DNA of 64,000 nucleotides from NCBI RefSeq assembly GCF_029867415.1, contig NW_026705156.1:947001-1011000 (forward strand). The letters run 5' to 3'. Under the pieces are notes generated by a model. That model saw only the letters and a program-made list of their open reading frames with translations, was not told where the DNA came from and did no database searches. Below, in pieces: positions 32,078 to 45,678 of this stretch (its first letter is position 1; every line of letters begins with the position of its first letter). Origin of the DNA: Vicia villosa (taxonomy: Eukaryota; Streptophyta; Magnoliopsida; Fabales; Fabaceae). The translations under genes were made by a program, and so were the position numbers.

Positions 32078-35000
32078 TGTTATACCCCAAAATTTGCCCG
32101 CATCTTTTTTCAAGAAAACTCCAATCTGAAAATTAAGAGTCTCATATAATCATGGATTTTTATTTCAAATATCCTGACATATGAAATACTTAGTTTTTAG
32201 AATTTTTCTTATACAGTAATTTGGCTTGCAGTTGAATTTATTCTTACGCAAACGCCAAATACTGTTTATTACTTCACACATGCTATTTATTTATTTACAG
32301 ATAAATAGTACTGACACAATTGGTACAGAGTTAAATCTTTTTGCAGGCGCAGAATCAAGAAACTCAGACTGTACTGGTAACAAGTAGATTATTATTATCT
32401 TTTGTTTCCCACTAATTTTTGTACTATATTCCATTATTTTCAAAAATCTTTTCAAATCTCTTTTTCAAAAAATCAAATCCTAACTTTATTCTCTACATCT
32501 CTCTTTTTCCCAACACTATCATACACTTTCTTTCAAATCTTACTTCCACTCAAATTTTCCTTTTTGTACGGAATCACATCATTCCCCAACGTCTCTATCC
32601 TTCTTTCCACTCTATAAATACCTCTCATTTTTTCATAAAAATCTCACATCAAATTCTAATTCATCTCTCAAATTTCTACTTCATAAATCCATCCTTTCTT
32701 CTTCCCCGACAAAATGGCGAAGCGGTGGGAAACATGTCTTCTTATGGTCATCACCATTGCTACGGTGATCATGTCTTTCTTCTGTCTACATAGCCCGGAA
32801 CACTGTGGACCTGGGATGCTTATGCTCCCAATCATCTACATGTTACTATTTGTAGCATGGGTTATCAATCGTCATTTTTAAAATTTGCCGTATTTCTTAT
32901 TTCTTAAATGTACCGTTTATTCGTACTGTTCAATATAGTATGTAATATTTGTACTGTCAGTATTAAATGTTGTACTATTTGTCATAATATTGCTTAATTA
33001 CTCAGATAATATTTTATGTGTTTTCTGCCAGTCAAATATTCATTTTTCTGTGCATTAAATGATTTTCAGGGTTATTATCGGTAATTTTGCCCGCATACAG
33101 TAAATATTAGTTATTTATTATGTCTGTGTTTTTCTAACAAGTCATGTAAATAAACTTTCATTTTTCACATAAAACAAAAACAAAAACAACAAAAAAGAAA
33201 ATTAGCTTTGACTGTTGATTTTCACTCTAACTGCTACGTCAATACCTGAACAGTCAGTTGACAGCCAAACTGCTGGCAGTACAATTCTCAGTGTTTTGTA
33301 CCATCAATCAAATCAATCTTTCACAATTCAAAATTCCAAGATTTTTGTTCTAGAAGTCTTCTGAATATCACGCGATTAGCAGAGACTCAACACTCCACAA
33401 AAATCAGGTACGTTTAACTGTCTCCTACATAAATAGTCCCTGACTAGGGTTTTCTTGTTTTTACAGGAGAAACAAGTTTTTGAGAGCTCAAATGGATTCC
33501 ATGCACATCCATATATCTCAAAGTACCATCATACAAATTTTCAAACTTCAATTTACTCAGACGCACCGTCAGCAGCTCAAACAGTCAACAGACGACCCGT
33601 TTGACCAAAAAGTCAACAGACAGTCAAAAATGAAATTTTTTGTCAAAGTCCATATTTTTTCAAAGGATTCATCATTTGATCATTGGATGATCATAATTCA
33701 TCAAGGAAAGATCAAAAATCAACAAAACCCTAAGATTCAAAATTAGGGTTTTTGCCTGAAAAGTCAACTCAACTTTGACTGGTCATAACTCTCTCATCCT
33801 TCATCCAAAAAATTCAAACCAAAGCTCATTTTGAAGGAAATTCAATTATCTTTCAAATGCAATTGATCCCATGGTCATTGCATTCACCATTTGAAAAATA
33901 TGACCAAAGACATTACAAGTCATTTTCAAAGTCAACAAAAAGACACTTTTTTCAAAAGGACACACAAGGAGCATCAAAAATCATTTTGACATGAGACCAA
34001 AGGCATTGGTTAGAGGACTCTTTGAGGTTTCCAAAAAGTGCAGGATCTCCTTCATATGACAAAAATTGAGGGATTTACATCTTGTTGAAGTTGGCTAAAT
34101 TTTGGGAAAATGCATGAAACCAACATTGCTCAAAAATGTATTTTTTCCAAATGGGGCCAAGTTTTCATGGTTCAAACATCATTTCCATAATATTATGGGC
34201 CTCCCACGACCAAGACTAAGCCCATACCATTTTTATTCATTTTTTGCATAATTTTATCTTATTTTAAGATTAAATTAAAAGGAAAAATGAATGGATAATG
34301 GTTAGCTTACAATCTAAGCATGACTCACCCAAGGAATCTCTGATTTTCGGCAGAGAATTGAAGAGCAAGGCAAGAGCATTGAAGAGAAGAAGACTTGGTC
34401 AATAATTCAAAGGTTTTTAATATAAAAAAATCAAGAATTCCACAAAGGCAACTAGATGATTCTTAGCTTCAATTCTAAGCACTCAATGCTTATATATAGG
34501 CTACAATACTTCAGTAACAAGGGAGACACGAATTAAGAACCATTCTATGCTTGTAAACACACTTGTGTCAATTTGAAATTTTGAAGGAAATTTAAAATTC
34601 GAATTTTAAATTCCAGCTTGTTTAAACACAAACTAAGTATTCAAATACGTTCCTTGAACATCACTAAACATAACCAGATCAATTGCAAGCCTTGAAACTC
34701 ACTAAATCGAGCACTACATGTCACGATTTGTCCAAACATAAATCAGTTCGTATTTGATCATACACGCATGCTTAGCAAGATGTAGACATATATTTGAGTT
34801 TGGTTTGATGTGTAGATCATTTCTGGAAACTTAATTGAAGTTTTAACACGTATACACGAAACTACCATTTTAGGGTTCTTCATCTCAAAATTAGGGTTTT
34901 CCAAATTAGGCAAAATTACAGGTTCAAACATGTCCCATTGAATTCGTATGAACCAGACGAATTCAACCATGGCATCGCGCCAGATTTATATCACGTTTTA

Positions 35001-36770
35001 CTTGTATTCGCTATTTTTTGCAGGTGTAATAGGTGGGAGCTTTTACACCACCTGCAAACGCAAGGTGTAAAAGGGTGGTTCTGATGAAGAAGATGATGCG
35101 TGGCTCCTCCCTATTGGCCAGAGCGCGCGCGTTTTTTTTAAAAATAACTTCTGATCCTGTGCTTTGCAGTCCACGCTTTTGCCATGTGTCTCAATTTAAT
35201 CACCTTCTGATCCACTTGCCAGCTCATCCTACGTCCCTGACACGCTAGTCCATACCATGGACTCTCCAATCAACCACACCTGATCAGTATCCTTTTATAT
35301 TTTTATTTCTATTTTAATTTCTTTACAAAATTAATTAAAAATAGTTTTAAAAATCCAAAAAATACACAAAAAATATTTTTAGACTTCTAAAATAATATAC
35401 TATTTTCTGAAATAAAAATATTTTATTTTTCTTCAAAATTTCAATATTTTGCATAATTAATTAGTATATATTTATATATTTGCTTTTTAATTATTCTAAC
35501 CAATCAAAAAATCATAAAAAAATTGTTCTTTATGTTAAATATTGTTTATATATTATAAACTAATTTTGTACATATTTTGAATAATTTTCTCGTTAAGTTT
35601 TAATTATTTGTATAATTATTTGTATAATTGTGTATTAATTAACTTAAATCAATTTCAAATCAATTTCAAAAATTCCAAAAAAATTAGTTTTGTTTTAAAA
35701 TTAATTGACAAATATTTTGTACATATTTTAAACTTAATTTCTAGGTTTAAATCTATTTTCATATTTTTTTTCTTCATTTTAATTTAATTAATCATGCATT
35801 AATTATAATTAAAATAAATCATAAAAAAATCCAAAAACATGCCTTTTATTTTCCTTGCAATTTAAATTCCTAGATAAATGTATAGGATGTCAAATTCATG
35901 TAAATAGGCTGAGTTTACATTTCCTGTACAATCGATGTAATAGCGTAGATTTACTTTCCGCACTTTACATTTCCGCATTTTAATTTCCCGCATATATAAA
36001 CTGCGTGTATGTCAAAGATAAAATTGAACCGTTAGATCACTAACTTCAAAGATAAAATATCTGAATCCAAACACAATCACACTTGCACCTCTTAAGGTAA
36101 TCCCTTCTCATTCTTTTCAAAATCAAAATCAAAATTCTACTGTTTCGAGTACAAAATCGAACCTTTTGTTTATATCCGGTGAAAGGATAGATTTTTAAAG
36201 GAAATAAGGATAAAGACCTTACAACTCAGGGTAGACCTCCTAGTTTGCTTGCTCAAATCAAAACAAACAAAATTCTCATACACTGTTGTTTTTCAAAACA
36301 AAACTTTCCAAAAAGACAATATTTTGTATACATCCAAACACAGATCATTACAAAGTTAACGTTCTTTTTCAAAACATCTTGCGAAAGATAAACAAACATT
36401 TTGTATACATCCGCACAAGGATCATTACAAATTCAATTTACAAAGGTATTTGAAACCACATATGAGCATTCTAAAGCAATTGAAAAGTAATCGAAAAACA
36501 AGTGAGCTAAGCAAACTTAAGAGCCCATGGATAACCATGGATACAAAGGGTGCTAACACCTTCCCTTTGTATAACCTACCCCCTTACCCAGAATTTCTTA
36601 AAGGTCTTTTTTCTGTTTCTTTTATAAACCTTTCCTTAATTGGATAAAATAAAAGGTCGGTGGCGACTCTGTGAATTTTCAAAAAAATGCGAAAGCATAA
36701 GCGATAAAAAAGAGCCAGTTTACGTATCTCTCCCGAACAGAGGTATGGCCCGATAAAACGGAGGTCCACA
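32078..36770 (+). repeat. Ogre 3' LTR
   Basis: 4693 bp, colinear with the 5' LTR with a few dozen substitutions and small indels. It is directly preceded by AATAGGGGCAAC (polypurine-like) and followed by GCCAT. Confidence 0.95.
32714..32881 (+). CDS. 55-aa two-helix membrane peptide ORF, 3' LTR copy
   Basis: I see no differences from the ORF at 16116-16283. The TATA box is at 32613. Transcripts started here would read into flanking host DNA. Confidence 0.4.
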   Translation: MAKRWETCLLMVITIATVIMSFFCLHSPEHCGPGMLMLPIIYMLLFVAWVINRHF

Positions 36771-36775
36771 GCCAT

Positions 36776-38029
36776 GATTTCTTTTTTTAAAGAAAATAAA
36801 CAATCTTTTCCCTCGGTTTTTGAGCATAGCTATAACTGAGCGTCATATTTTATCCATAAAAAGTAGTAAACATCTTATCTCGATTTTTTGGAAAACAAAG
36901 GGAATATAACTTTAAGGGATCTCGCTTCAAATCCCTATTCATTCATTTAAAGTTTTTTTCCAATGATATCTCACTTGACATCTTTCCACGTTCCATGTTT
37001 TTATTTGTTAATTACTTATTCTATAAATCTTTGTTATATCAATAAACCAAAATAGGAAATAATAGAAAAATAAATATTTTATTGATACTAAAAAAAATAG
37101 GACAACAGATTACTATTCCACATATTCAAACTTCTGACTCCACTCGATTTCAACATCATCCTTATTAGCCATCTCTAACTAAGAAAAAAGTTCAGAAAAA
37201 AATCTTCCATGTGGTATGAGGAAAGTTATTTCCTCTCGAGAGATGATTGTCATTTCCTTTAAGAAGTTAAAAATGGTAAGAGGAAGATTAACTCTAACTC
37301 TGTGGGAAAGGAAGTAAAAGATATATTTATTATTTCAAGTTACCGTTTTCAGTTGTTTCTCTCCTGGGCGGAGATTTGACACTAGAAGTTGATACCAAAC
37401 TTTTGCAATTGGGAATAGAGTAGCAGGACTGGTGGACTTATCTCTATTGACATAAATTAGGTGAAAGCGAGTTGAGTAGACATTGTTGAATCTATAATGT
37501 TCAACATAACTACCTTTCTTTCATAGTTTATTATCTAAGCAAATAGTGATGGAGTAATGGTGATAGGAGAGCCATTGACATAGGACTAGATTGACTCAGC
37601 ATCATGACCAATTGGCACAACGGAGGCATTTACCAGAATTCTTTAACGAGATTAGTAAGATGGGGCCATGAAGAATGTCAAAGTAACCATTCGATTTTTT
37701 TTGGAAATAGTTTTCCTTGGATCAAAACCTTTGTCTTTCAAATCATTGAAATCAACAAACTCTTCATTGATAACGAACAAAAGATTTTCGTCCATTTTTG
37801 AAGAAATGAAAAGACTTTGAAACTAGGTATAAAAACAGATAGAGTTGGAAATGAGACATTGAAAATAAGTATATTGTTTAAATAGCTCAAAAGCCTCATT
37901 GAAAATCCAAAAGATACGTTACATTTTGAATATGGATGATCATTACTATTCTAGTGATATGATTCCAATGTGCGCCACGTTTTATAAATAAAACCACACC
38001 TTACTTCAAATTTTCTTATAATCGAGGGG
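36776..38029. other. Spacer, nothing recognised
   Basis: Moderately AT-rich; a few ORFs under 70 codons without protein character. The decayed copia fragment left of the Ogre does not visibly continue here. Confidence 0.4.
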
Positions 38030-38575
38030 AAAATCATCGGGCATAAATCACCCCGAGTCTAACTTGGCGAGTTCATGAGCTCCTCAGGCAGGATTACAGA
38101 TCAAGCAAGATTTCCTTCCAGATCTCGAACGGGCGCCGCCTGCGAGCACCTCCGTCGAACCTTCTCTCCAAGGGCCCTTCTCTTCATAGGGTTCCTACAC
38201 CCTCAATCCTCCAAACAAGACAGAGTCCACGCGCTTCCGAGAAGACCGCGTCTCCCCTAAAACTTTGGAGCGGTTGACCCAGGATGGAGATCACATACTA
38301 GTCTCCACTACACACGTAGAATTCTGACAGTTTCCATTTTGGGCCTAAGCACCTAGTCCAAAGTGGAGATCTTAGCCCAACGTTGTGGGCTATAAATACC
38401 CTCTTTCACTAAAGGGTCAGGTAACTTCATTCATTCTCACTCTTATCTTGTACTTGCACTCTGATTGTTCTCTCTTCTCACTTTGGCACGAAATACCTTG
38501 CAGGTACACCCAACATTCATTCAAAGCCCAACTGTTGCAGGCCGGTGACGATCCAGTCTGATCAGATATAATCAC
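38030..38575 (+). repeat. LTR-like promoter sequence, possible solo LTR
   Basis: A GC-rich block is followed by GGGCTATAAATACCC, a leader with TTCTCACTCTTATCTTG, a CAG/GTACAC donor-like site, and an end near CCAGTCTGATCA. This looks like the promoter half of a Ty3/gypsy LTR. No PBS or coding region follows, and no target duplication was found, so both limits are uncertain. Confidence 0.4.
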
Positions 38576-38603
38576 TAATAATTAAAAAGAAAGAATTAAT
38601 ATT

Positions 38604-39058
38604 TAGGCTCTGTTTGACAAAATACTTTTTAAGCTTTTAGTTGATAGCTTACAAGTTCATATGACAATAAAAGACCTGTTTGGTAACCGTTTTTTATCAC
38701 GAGCGTATAGTTTATTTATTTTTAACTTATAGTTTATTTTTCGAAGGCTATTTCAAATAGCGTTTTGACTTATCATTTTTCTTCTATTTTTATCCTTATT
38801 ATTTTATCTAAAATTCATTATTACCCTTTATAATTTAGTTTAATTTAAAATAAAACAATTATACAATTATATAGTAAATGTCTTTTGAGTCATTTTAATT
38901 TATCAACTAATTTAACCGTTAATTTTATCAAACATTTCAATAAACTTTATCTACTATAAGTCGCTAGCCATAAACCATCCGTCATTAACAATAAATCATA
39001 AGGTATAACCTATCGGTTAGCTTATCACCCAACTATTATTTTTACCAAACAGTCGTCC
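38604..39058. mobile_element. hAT-like MITE or remnant
   Basis: The ends carry CTGTTTGACAAAA and, inverted, TTTTTACCAAACAG, the terminal style of many plant hAT MITEs. A second AGACCTGTTTGGTAAC copy lies inside at about 38666. A clean 8-bp duplication was not found. Confidence 0.45.
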
Positions 39059-39958
39059 AATTCAAACTCTTGTCGTTCAATCGATAGCGAAGGAACCGAT
39101 ACTTTAAACAATGTCTTTGGTCAAATATTGTTAGATGACATTGTAAGTTGTTTTTTAATATATGATTTCGTTTATTTTTCGTTTATTTTTTTTTAAATTT
39201 ATCATGTAATAAAAAATTAAAGAAAAAATAGAAGTTACATTGATAGTTTAAAATAATTTTATAACGTCAATGAACAATGTATATTCCATAAATCATTTTA
39301 GTATTTTAAAATAATTTTAAAAATTTATAATTTTTTATTAAACAACTGTATAGTTACACTTACGTTTATAATGACGGTGCGTCTAATCTTAATTAAACTC
39401 AAAAATAAATATATAAAACATTTTAAAGTCTAATCTTAGTTAGGCTCAAAAATAAATATATCCAACATTTTAAAGAAACAACTAACCAAACATAATAAAG
39501 TTGTTTATATTTAAATATGGACACAAAATTTTGTTGGAGCGGTTTTTCTTGCCGATTTTATACAACATGCACTAAATACTTAGTTGGTTGGTTATATAAA
39601 ACCTCATTATACAGTTTGTTGGTCCACCTTTAAATGCAAAACCAAATGCTCCTTTTAGACATTTTCCCTTTCATATTTTGTTTATTTATTAATTTTTATT
39701 TCAATTTCATTTTTACTGATAATTTATCTTTATAGTTTAAATTTTATTTGATGCGCGAGATATGATATAAGCAAAATGACACATAAAAGATAAAATAAAA
39801 AGCTAAATATGAAGAAATTACAATTTGTTATTGTAAAAGAGAAACAATAAATTCAAATAAAAATAAAAGAAAAATTACAAACGATTTCACTGGGATCTCC
39901 GGATGCCCTTATTCTCTCAATTCCATAAATATGATGTTTCTTGAAAATAATTCATTCA

Positions 39959-40114
39959 TCAATCTTTGAGTTTTTTAGGAGCTTTGAAATATTTGACATA
40001 GAAGCATTTGAAATAAACAAATGCAAACCTCAGAATGGTGAATAAGCCTACAAGAAAGACTAAGACAAACCATAAGGGTTGAGTCTTGAGCCTATTGATT
40101 ATACAGCATTCCAT
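39959..40114 (-). CDS. 51-aa KCR N-terminal-anchor-like microprotein, copy B
   Basis: Same 51 codons, start and TGA as copy A. It keeps MECCIINRLKTQPLW, one hydrophobic helix and KAPKKLKD. Changes from A are S-A, H-Y, G-C and F-Y plus about 8 silent ones. A TATA box lies at 40188-40195. Confidence 0.5.
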   Translation of the reverse strand: MECCIINRLKTQPLWFVLVFLVGLFTILRFAFVYFKCFYVKYFKAPKKLKD

Positions 40115-40187
40115 TTTGAAGGGTGTAATTAGTAATTATTGTAAAGAATGAGAAGATAGGTTATGGAGAATGAGAAGCAGAAGTCAT

Positions 40188-40195
40188 AATTTATA
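40188..40195 (-). promoter_or_regulatory. TATA box of microprotein copy B
   Basis: TATAAATT on the minus strand, 74 bases before the ATG. Confidence 0.5.
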
Positions 40196-41365
40196 GTTAA
40201 GTGAATCCACAGAATAGATTTACTTGATTGAAGATGCTATGGGTAGGGTGGGTTGTTTTTTTGGAGGACTATGTTTTGTTTTCTATTTTAATGGCTGTTG
40301 TATAATGTATTAAACTTTGTCAATAAAATAAGTAAAAGTCTAACTTTTATTTGTTATTTATTTAATTCTTGAATTACTCCTTACTTAAGTTTGAGCCTTT
40401 TAGGTCAAAAAATCAATTAGTATCAAAATTGTTGAGAACCTCTAAGGATAAGTTCAAAACCAACAAAACTTTTCAAAACCAGAGTATGAGAAACTGAGAA
40501 TCAGTTTGATTTTTATTTATTTATTTTGTAGAAAAAAGGCTAACTTTTTTTTTTGTTTGTGAAAAAGTTTAAAATAACTGTAGTTAAAATGTTGAGTAAA
40601 TAAAATTAATTTTTCTTATTTAAATTAGAAGATATATTTAATAAAATATTTTTATTAATATCCTTAATTAACTAAATATGTTTAGTCAGAAAAAGATATA
40701 TTAACAATATTAGTATTATAGTTCAAAAATAATTAATTTCTATTTGGGTTAAATATACAACATCCATTTAATATTACTGAGATTTGATTTTAGTCCCCAT
40801 ATAAAGTTTTTTTTTTAATCCCCTTACAATTTCTAATTTCTTCAAATACCTTGTCTGCCACATTGCAGTAAGATTTTCTCAAACTACTACATGATATTCT
40901 CTTTTAATTTGGAATTCATTCAAATTCAACTTAACTAGAAGTAATATGTTCCAATCCAACTCCAATTATGCAATATCGTAAAACTATGATTGTCAGATTT
41001 GGAAATTAACTCTAGACTTAAAGACCAATTTACAATTCTAAGAGGTCAAAACAAATTGACTCAGGGTCGTTTTTACAGCAAATTCACTCTATTCGATCAA
41101 ACTCACATAGACTATTCAACACCATTTTCTAGTAAATCATGCACATTTCCACTAAAGATTGTTAATAGATGCAGGATACTTAAAAGGTAACAAAACAATA
41201 AGAGCTTACATTTAAGAAAACAGCAATAATAGTTTTAGGCAAATTATCCCGAAAATATCAAAAAAAAAAAAACTACATAAGTAATCCACTGGGACCATCA
41301 TAACTCTTATGAGGTGTTGATTTAGCAGAAATAGAGAACTAAATTTGGCATCATCATCATCAAAG

Positions 41366-42413
41366 CTAACTTGCTTCAGAATTACTAGATGCTTTGATTT
41401 TGGAGTCCTTGACAAGTCCTCTTTTCCGCCAGTAAAGAAAATAACTGAGCATGTAAGAATCCAACAGCACATCAGGAATCGCCCTTATGACAAACGACTG
41501 CAGAGAATGAAAAAAGTATGGTACAGCCAGTTTCTCATAACCAATCCATTTCATGCATGTTTTGCTATATACATCCGGTGTTGGAACAAACAGAGACGCC
41601 TTCATCCTTGTCATTTTCGTCGACACAAATAACGGAATCTGACACTGGATGTCAATTCCTTGATGTTTGTATTCCAAATTGGTACATGCAGAGAACATTG
41701 CAAGATACCTGTAAAATTAACATCAAGATCTAGATTCAGATTTGTTCCTAATTAGCGATTGATGAATAGAAAAGATGCATTTATGAGAGTACTTACGCTT
41801 TTGAAGCTGCATAAAGTGTGACAAGAGGATAAGAAGGAAGAACAACAGTGGAACCAGAACCAATGTTAATAATAGCTCCTTTTTTCTTCTTAATCATACT
41901 AGGAATCACAGCTTTTGTAACCAAAGTTGCTCCTTCCACATTCACTTTAATGATTGAATCCATCAAATCCAAATCAACTTCATGAAAATATCTTGCATAA
42001 GGATAGGCTACACCAGCGCCATTCACTAGGATTCCAACATCTAAACCATCAATAACTTCTTCAATTTTTCTCATTATTTCATCTCCGGTATTGTTCTGCA
42101 GGTCTACAACAAGGCACTTTACCTCAATATTGTTGAATTTATCAAGTATCTCTTTTGACGTTGCTTCGAGTTTGAGAGGGTTTCGGCCAAGTAAGATAAT
42201 GTTGAGTCCATTGGATGCGAACTCGAGAGCCATGGATTTGCCGATCCCGTCGGTAGAGCCGGTGATTACGGCCCATGAACCGTAATGTTTGAGATGCTTT
42301 GTTGGGCGGATTAAGATGGCGTATAGCCAGGTGAGGAAATGAAAGAGAGATTTGGATATGGAGATGAAACCTAGAGTGGCTGTTGCTACTAGGAAGAAAT
42401 GTGTACAATCCAT
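41366..42413 (-). CDS. KCR: 3-ketoacyl-CoA reductase, two exons, 319 aa
   Basis: The enzyme reduces 3-ketoacyl-CoA with NADPH in the ER very-long-chain fatty-acid elongase. Exon 1 is 42413-41797 and exon 2 is 41708-41366; the 88-bp intron has GTAAGT and TTTTACAG borders, and joining them restores one frame. An N-terminal membrane helix (about residues 5-35) is followed by YGSWAVITG. SDR motifs: TGxxxGIG 51-58, N158, S188, and YxxxK Y201/K205, 13 residues after the Ser, as the family requires. AYPYARYFHEVD matches plant KCRs. Odd points: the usual NNAG motif reads NGAG (131-134), and the C-terminus lacks the dilysine ER signal found in Arabidopsis KCR1. Length matches the family. It appears functional. 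Confidence 0.9.
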
Positions 42414-43051
42414 TATTACTGGTGAGAAAGTGGATAGGTTTATGTTTGAAAGTGTTGTGTTAAATGTTGAGCAACGACTTTTGAGGTCAGAGAGAAATCA
42501 TGAGTGTAGTGTGTGATAAGGATTGAAATCAGTTAGAAGTGTAATAAATGGTGAAGACCCATGTGAGAGTAACTTTTACCTGTAACTAAACAGACATGGA
42601 AGGTGAAGACGGCACGACGGAGAGAGCGAGAGTTTTAGGGATTTCAATGTAATTTTTTCACTTTTTCTTTCCCCGCAGATTCTGATTGAATTTTTATTAC
42701 ATATATAAATAGAAATACCTACACATTATATCATGCAATTTTGGATAACTTCTAAAGTAGTGCTTAGATAAATACTACTAGTCTGTACAAATCAACTACA
42801 CCATGAATACATGTTTTTAAAACATTAAAAGTATCAACTAGGATCATGTCCGACATCAATACACTATTTTAAGGCAATTTCTTATCTAAGTCTTATATAT
42901 TCTTTTACATCCTTTTTGAAATTTCAAAAATACTATTTTTTTTTAATGCATCTCCGGATATATTAAATTTTATTTTTTGAAAATAAAATTTAGAGATGTA
43001 GAATCGAATATTTCTTTTTATTTAAATAGAAAAAATTAGTTCAAAAATGCA
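42414..43051. other. KCR upstream region and AT-rich sequence
   Basis: No convincing TATA box was identified. From about 42940 onward the sequence begins to match the left flank of the related repeat at 54950. Confidence 0.4.
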
Positions 43052-44215
43052 TTTTTGAAATAAAGAAATATATTTAAAGGTCACGTCACACCTTCCTTCT
43101 TCTCTATTTTTCAAAAAAACAAAAGTTTCTCTCTACCGCTCAACCCATTTCTAATATACACTCAAGATCAAGTTTTGAAGCTACATTCACGGGTTTTTTT
43201 TACCATTCTCAATTCCCTCTACCTACCGCATTCAACATCAAAGCACTCTACACCCTCACCAACACATTTAAGAGTAAGTTTATCTTTTATCTTATTTTGA
43301 TTTTTGGATGATATCTTCTCATTGACCCATCTCCCCAACATCGATAGATTCTTTACTGCTCTTATTATTAACTAGACGACAACATTGTTGACAGATTGTA
43401 CATCATTACTGAAAAAATGAACGTTGAGTCTGGATATGCATCTCTGGACTCATTTCATTGGATATATGTCTCTAGATTTTCCAATTGGTTTGAATTTTGA
43501 ATTTTTTTCCGGTTATTTGTTGTATTAGATATGGTGCACCCGAGTATGTTTCCTAAAGCTATTGTGAGGATGAATGTTAAATCAGAAGAAGTGAAACATG
43601 ACGTTAAACTGGATGAAGTGAATGTTGATGTTAAATCAAGTGATGTTAAACCACATGATCGACCGATAGTTGTTGAGGTAAATGTTCGTGCACAATTTAC
43701 AAACAAACAAAAGTTTATTGTTCGTGAACATATGCTACAATTGGCAGGGTTACAATAATCCTCTTGCAACTGAGAATTAAGACATCATCAACACGCTGCA
43801 AGTTGCTTGGATAATGGGGACGAAGAAAATCCATGTGAATAGTGATTGTAAAATGATTGTGGATCGTTTTTCAGATGAAAAATGCTAAAGGTGTAGAGGA
43901 GATTGGTCGTACTCACATTGGTTAGAAAATCTCTCTCATCAAGGATGCTCTAGCTGCTTTTGATAAGGGTGGTATGGGTTTCATCATACGTGAGTTGAAA
44001 GGCTCGACTCATAGAATGGCTAAAAAAGCCTTCATAGTTAAAAGGAAATTTCTTTGTACATCTTGTAGGGTGAAAAAAACCTTGAAAATCTAAAATGCCT
44101 TTCTGAGATGCATCTACTAATGCATCTCAAATCAACTTTCAAAGTGTTTTGCAAATGCGTCTAATAAAACACCCTATTTACACTTAAACATTAAATTTAT
44201 TAGTGAATTATAGAA
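43052..44215 (+). repeat. 1164-bp repeat, copy 1 (FAR1/MULE-like plus RNase H-like fragments)
   Basis: Identical in length to 47999-49162, with one substitution noticed. The 43531-43758 frame has a run of VKSDEVK-like decapeptides, then VNVRAQFTNKQKFIVREHMLQ, resembling the start of a FAR1/MULE-type domain. Further on, DCKMIVDRF resembles the plant RVT_3 RNase H-like domain, broken by stops. A diverged third relative lies at 54972-56115. Confidence 0.7.
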
Positions 44216-44280
44216 TTTAGTTATACAATTAAAATTTACATTAAAATTTAGTTATACCTAATGGATATGGCTATGTGCAG

Positions 44281-44382
44281 GAGGTTGGACACTTTTTAGC
44301 TGCATTTCCCAAACAAGAAAAATTAAGCGTTCCTTTCTTCATTCCCCATATCACATTTGGCAGCTTTGGTGCCATTACTCAG
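44281..44382 (+). pseudogene. Captured exon of an EGY-type metalloprotease
   Basis: A 34-codon open exon with a GCAG acceptor and CAG/GTTAGA donor reads EVGHFLAAFPKQ then PFFIP and GSFGAITQ. This matches what I recall of EGY (plastid S2P-like zinc metalloprotease) proteins. Only this exon is recognisable. Which EGY member it came from is uncertain. Confidence 0.6.
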
Positions 44383-45678
44383 GTTAGATTTTCTAATTTC
44401 TCCAGCCAGACACTTTTACATTAAACCTGCAACTACAGTCTAATATTTTTATAGTGATTTGGGCGTATTTTTTCTCTAACAGAACCTAAAATTGCTTAAC
44501 ACCGATAAGGTCTTCTACTCCCTTACCTATATTATCATAGCGCATGAAAATGTTACCTGAATTTTATGTTATTACTATCACACTACAAGTAATTGAATGA
44601 TTGTTAATCTTGAGAACTTGGTGGCAACATTAAGATGAGATCATAAGGTAAGTGGAAAAATCTAGGTGAATGGCTAAAGTAGAGGATCAACAACACAGCT
44701 ATGAGTATGACTGACATTGTTAATAGAGTATGACTGATGCTACTCATGAAAAAATAAAGCCTTTTGATTTAATTTGTATTTGGCTTCTTTTTTTTATAAA
44801 ATTTTATAATTAGATGTTATTTCCATTGTGTTTCAATGGCATTTAAATTTTTTTTACTGTCAAAAAAACCTTTTGTTTTGGTGGCATGTGATGATTATCT
44901 AGGTGTTTGAATGTCTCTTGCTAACTCTTAGACAAGTCCACAAAATATAAAAGTGTCATTAGAAATAATGGAATATTGAATTTTCCACATATGATTATAG
45001 GTAACATATTTATCTGCAGAAAACCAACTGTGTGGAGTGGTTTGAATTTTGAATGTTCCAAAATTGGAAGTGAAGATAAAAGAATGGCAAACTCCACAAC
45101 TGCTCAACCAAACTCCGGTATTTCACCACTTCATCTGCACCTTTCACAGTAATTGCATTGTTCTAAGTCTCTTTCAATTCTTTTTCTTAATTTTGTTACA
45201 TTAGCTTATTTTGTTGTTATGTAAAATCCACCCAAGTCAGTGAAATTTGTTTGTTTTGTTATAATTGTAGAAAAATATGAGTTGAATGGATATGAAAATA
45301 AAGTAACTTACTTCACTTCAACACAATCAAGGGATTTTCTTGTGGTATTCTTCTAGCTTATACATTTGCTTTTGCTTCATTACCCGTTATTGTTGCCACT
45401 CAAGTTCAAATCCAACTTCGATACCAACAACAACAACAAAACACTGATTACGTTTTAATTATTTATTTTAAAAATTATTATCAACGTCGACGTGTCAATA
45501 TCGGTGTCGTGCTTATTATATATAGGAAGCAACTGGTATAGAATAAGAAACTTTGAATTCTTTATTATGTGAAAATTATGATATATATTCTTTATTTTCT
45601 TTCTTTTGATGTTTGATCCAGTGCAAATTTTTAAGTTTCAGTAATGTAAATCAATAAGTTTCAGTAATGTGTTCAAAC

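Larger units (their letters stand above)
15480..36770 (+). mobile_element. Full-length Ogre-type Ty3/gypsy retrotransposon, 21.3 kb
   Basis: LTRs of 4698 bp and 4693 bp begin TGTTATACCCC and end GTCCACA. The perfect target duplication GCCAT lies at 15475-15479 and 36771-36775. Order: 5' LTR, PBS, ORF1, gag-pro, intron-like gap, RT-RNaseH-archaeal-type RNaseH-integrase, long 3' region with repeats, polypurine-like AATAGGGGCAAC, 3' LTR. ORF1, the dual RNase H, tRNA-Arg-like PBS and size fit the Ogre/Tat lineage of legumes. A few dozen LTR differences by eye (well under 1%) suggest fairly recent insertion. Stops in ORF1 and gag-pro make this copy non-autonomous. Confidence 0.95.
39059..41165. 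repeat. Duplicated block B
   Basis: The first part (to about 40740) is colinear with block A. 40985-41150 matches 14590-14755. It lies just 3' of the intact KCR gene. It lacks the MITE found in block C, so it preserves that empty site. Confidence 0.7.

Noticed and set aside
38030..38575. Cassandra-type TRIM with 5S rRNA promoter
   Set aside because: No 5S-like A or C box sequence could be recognised.
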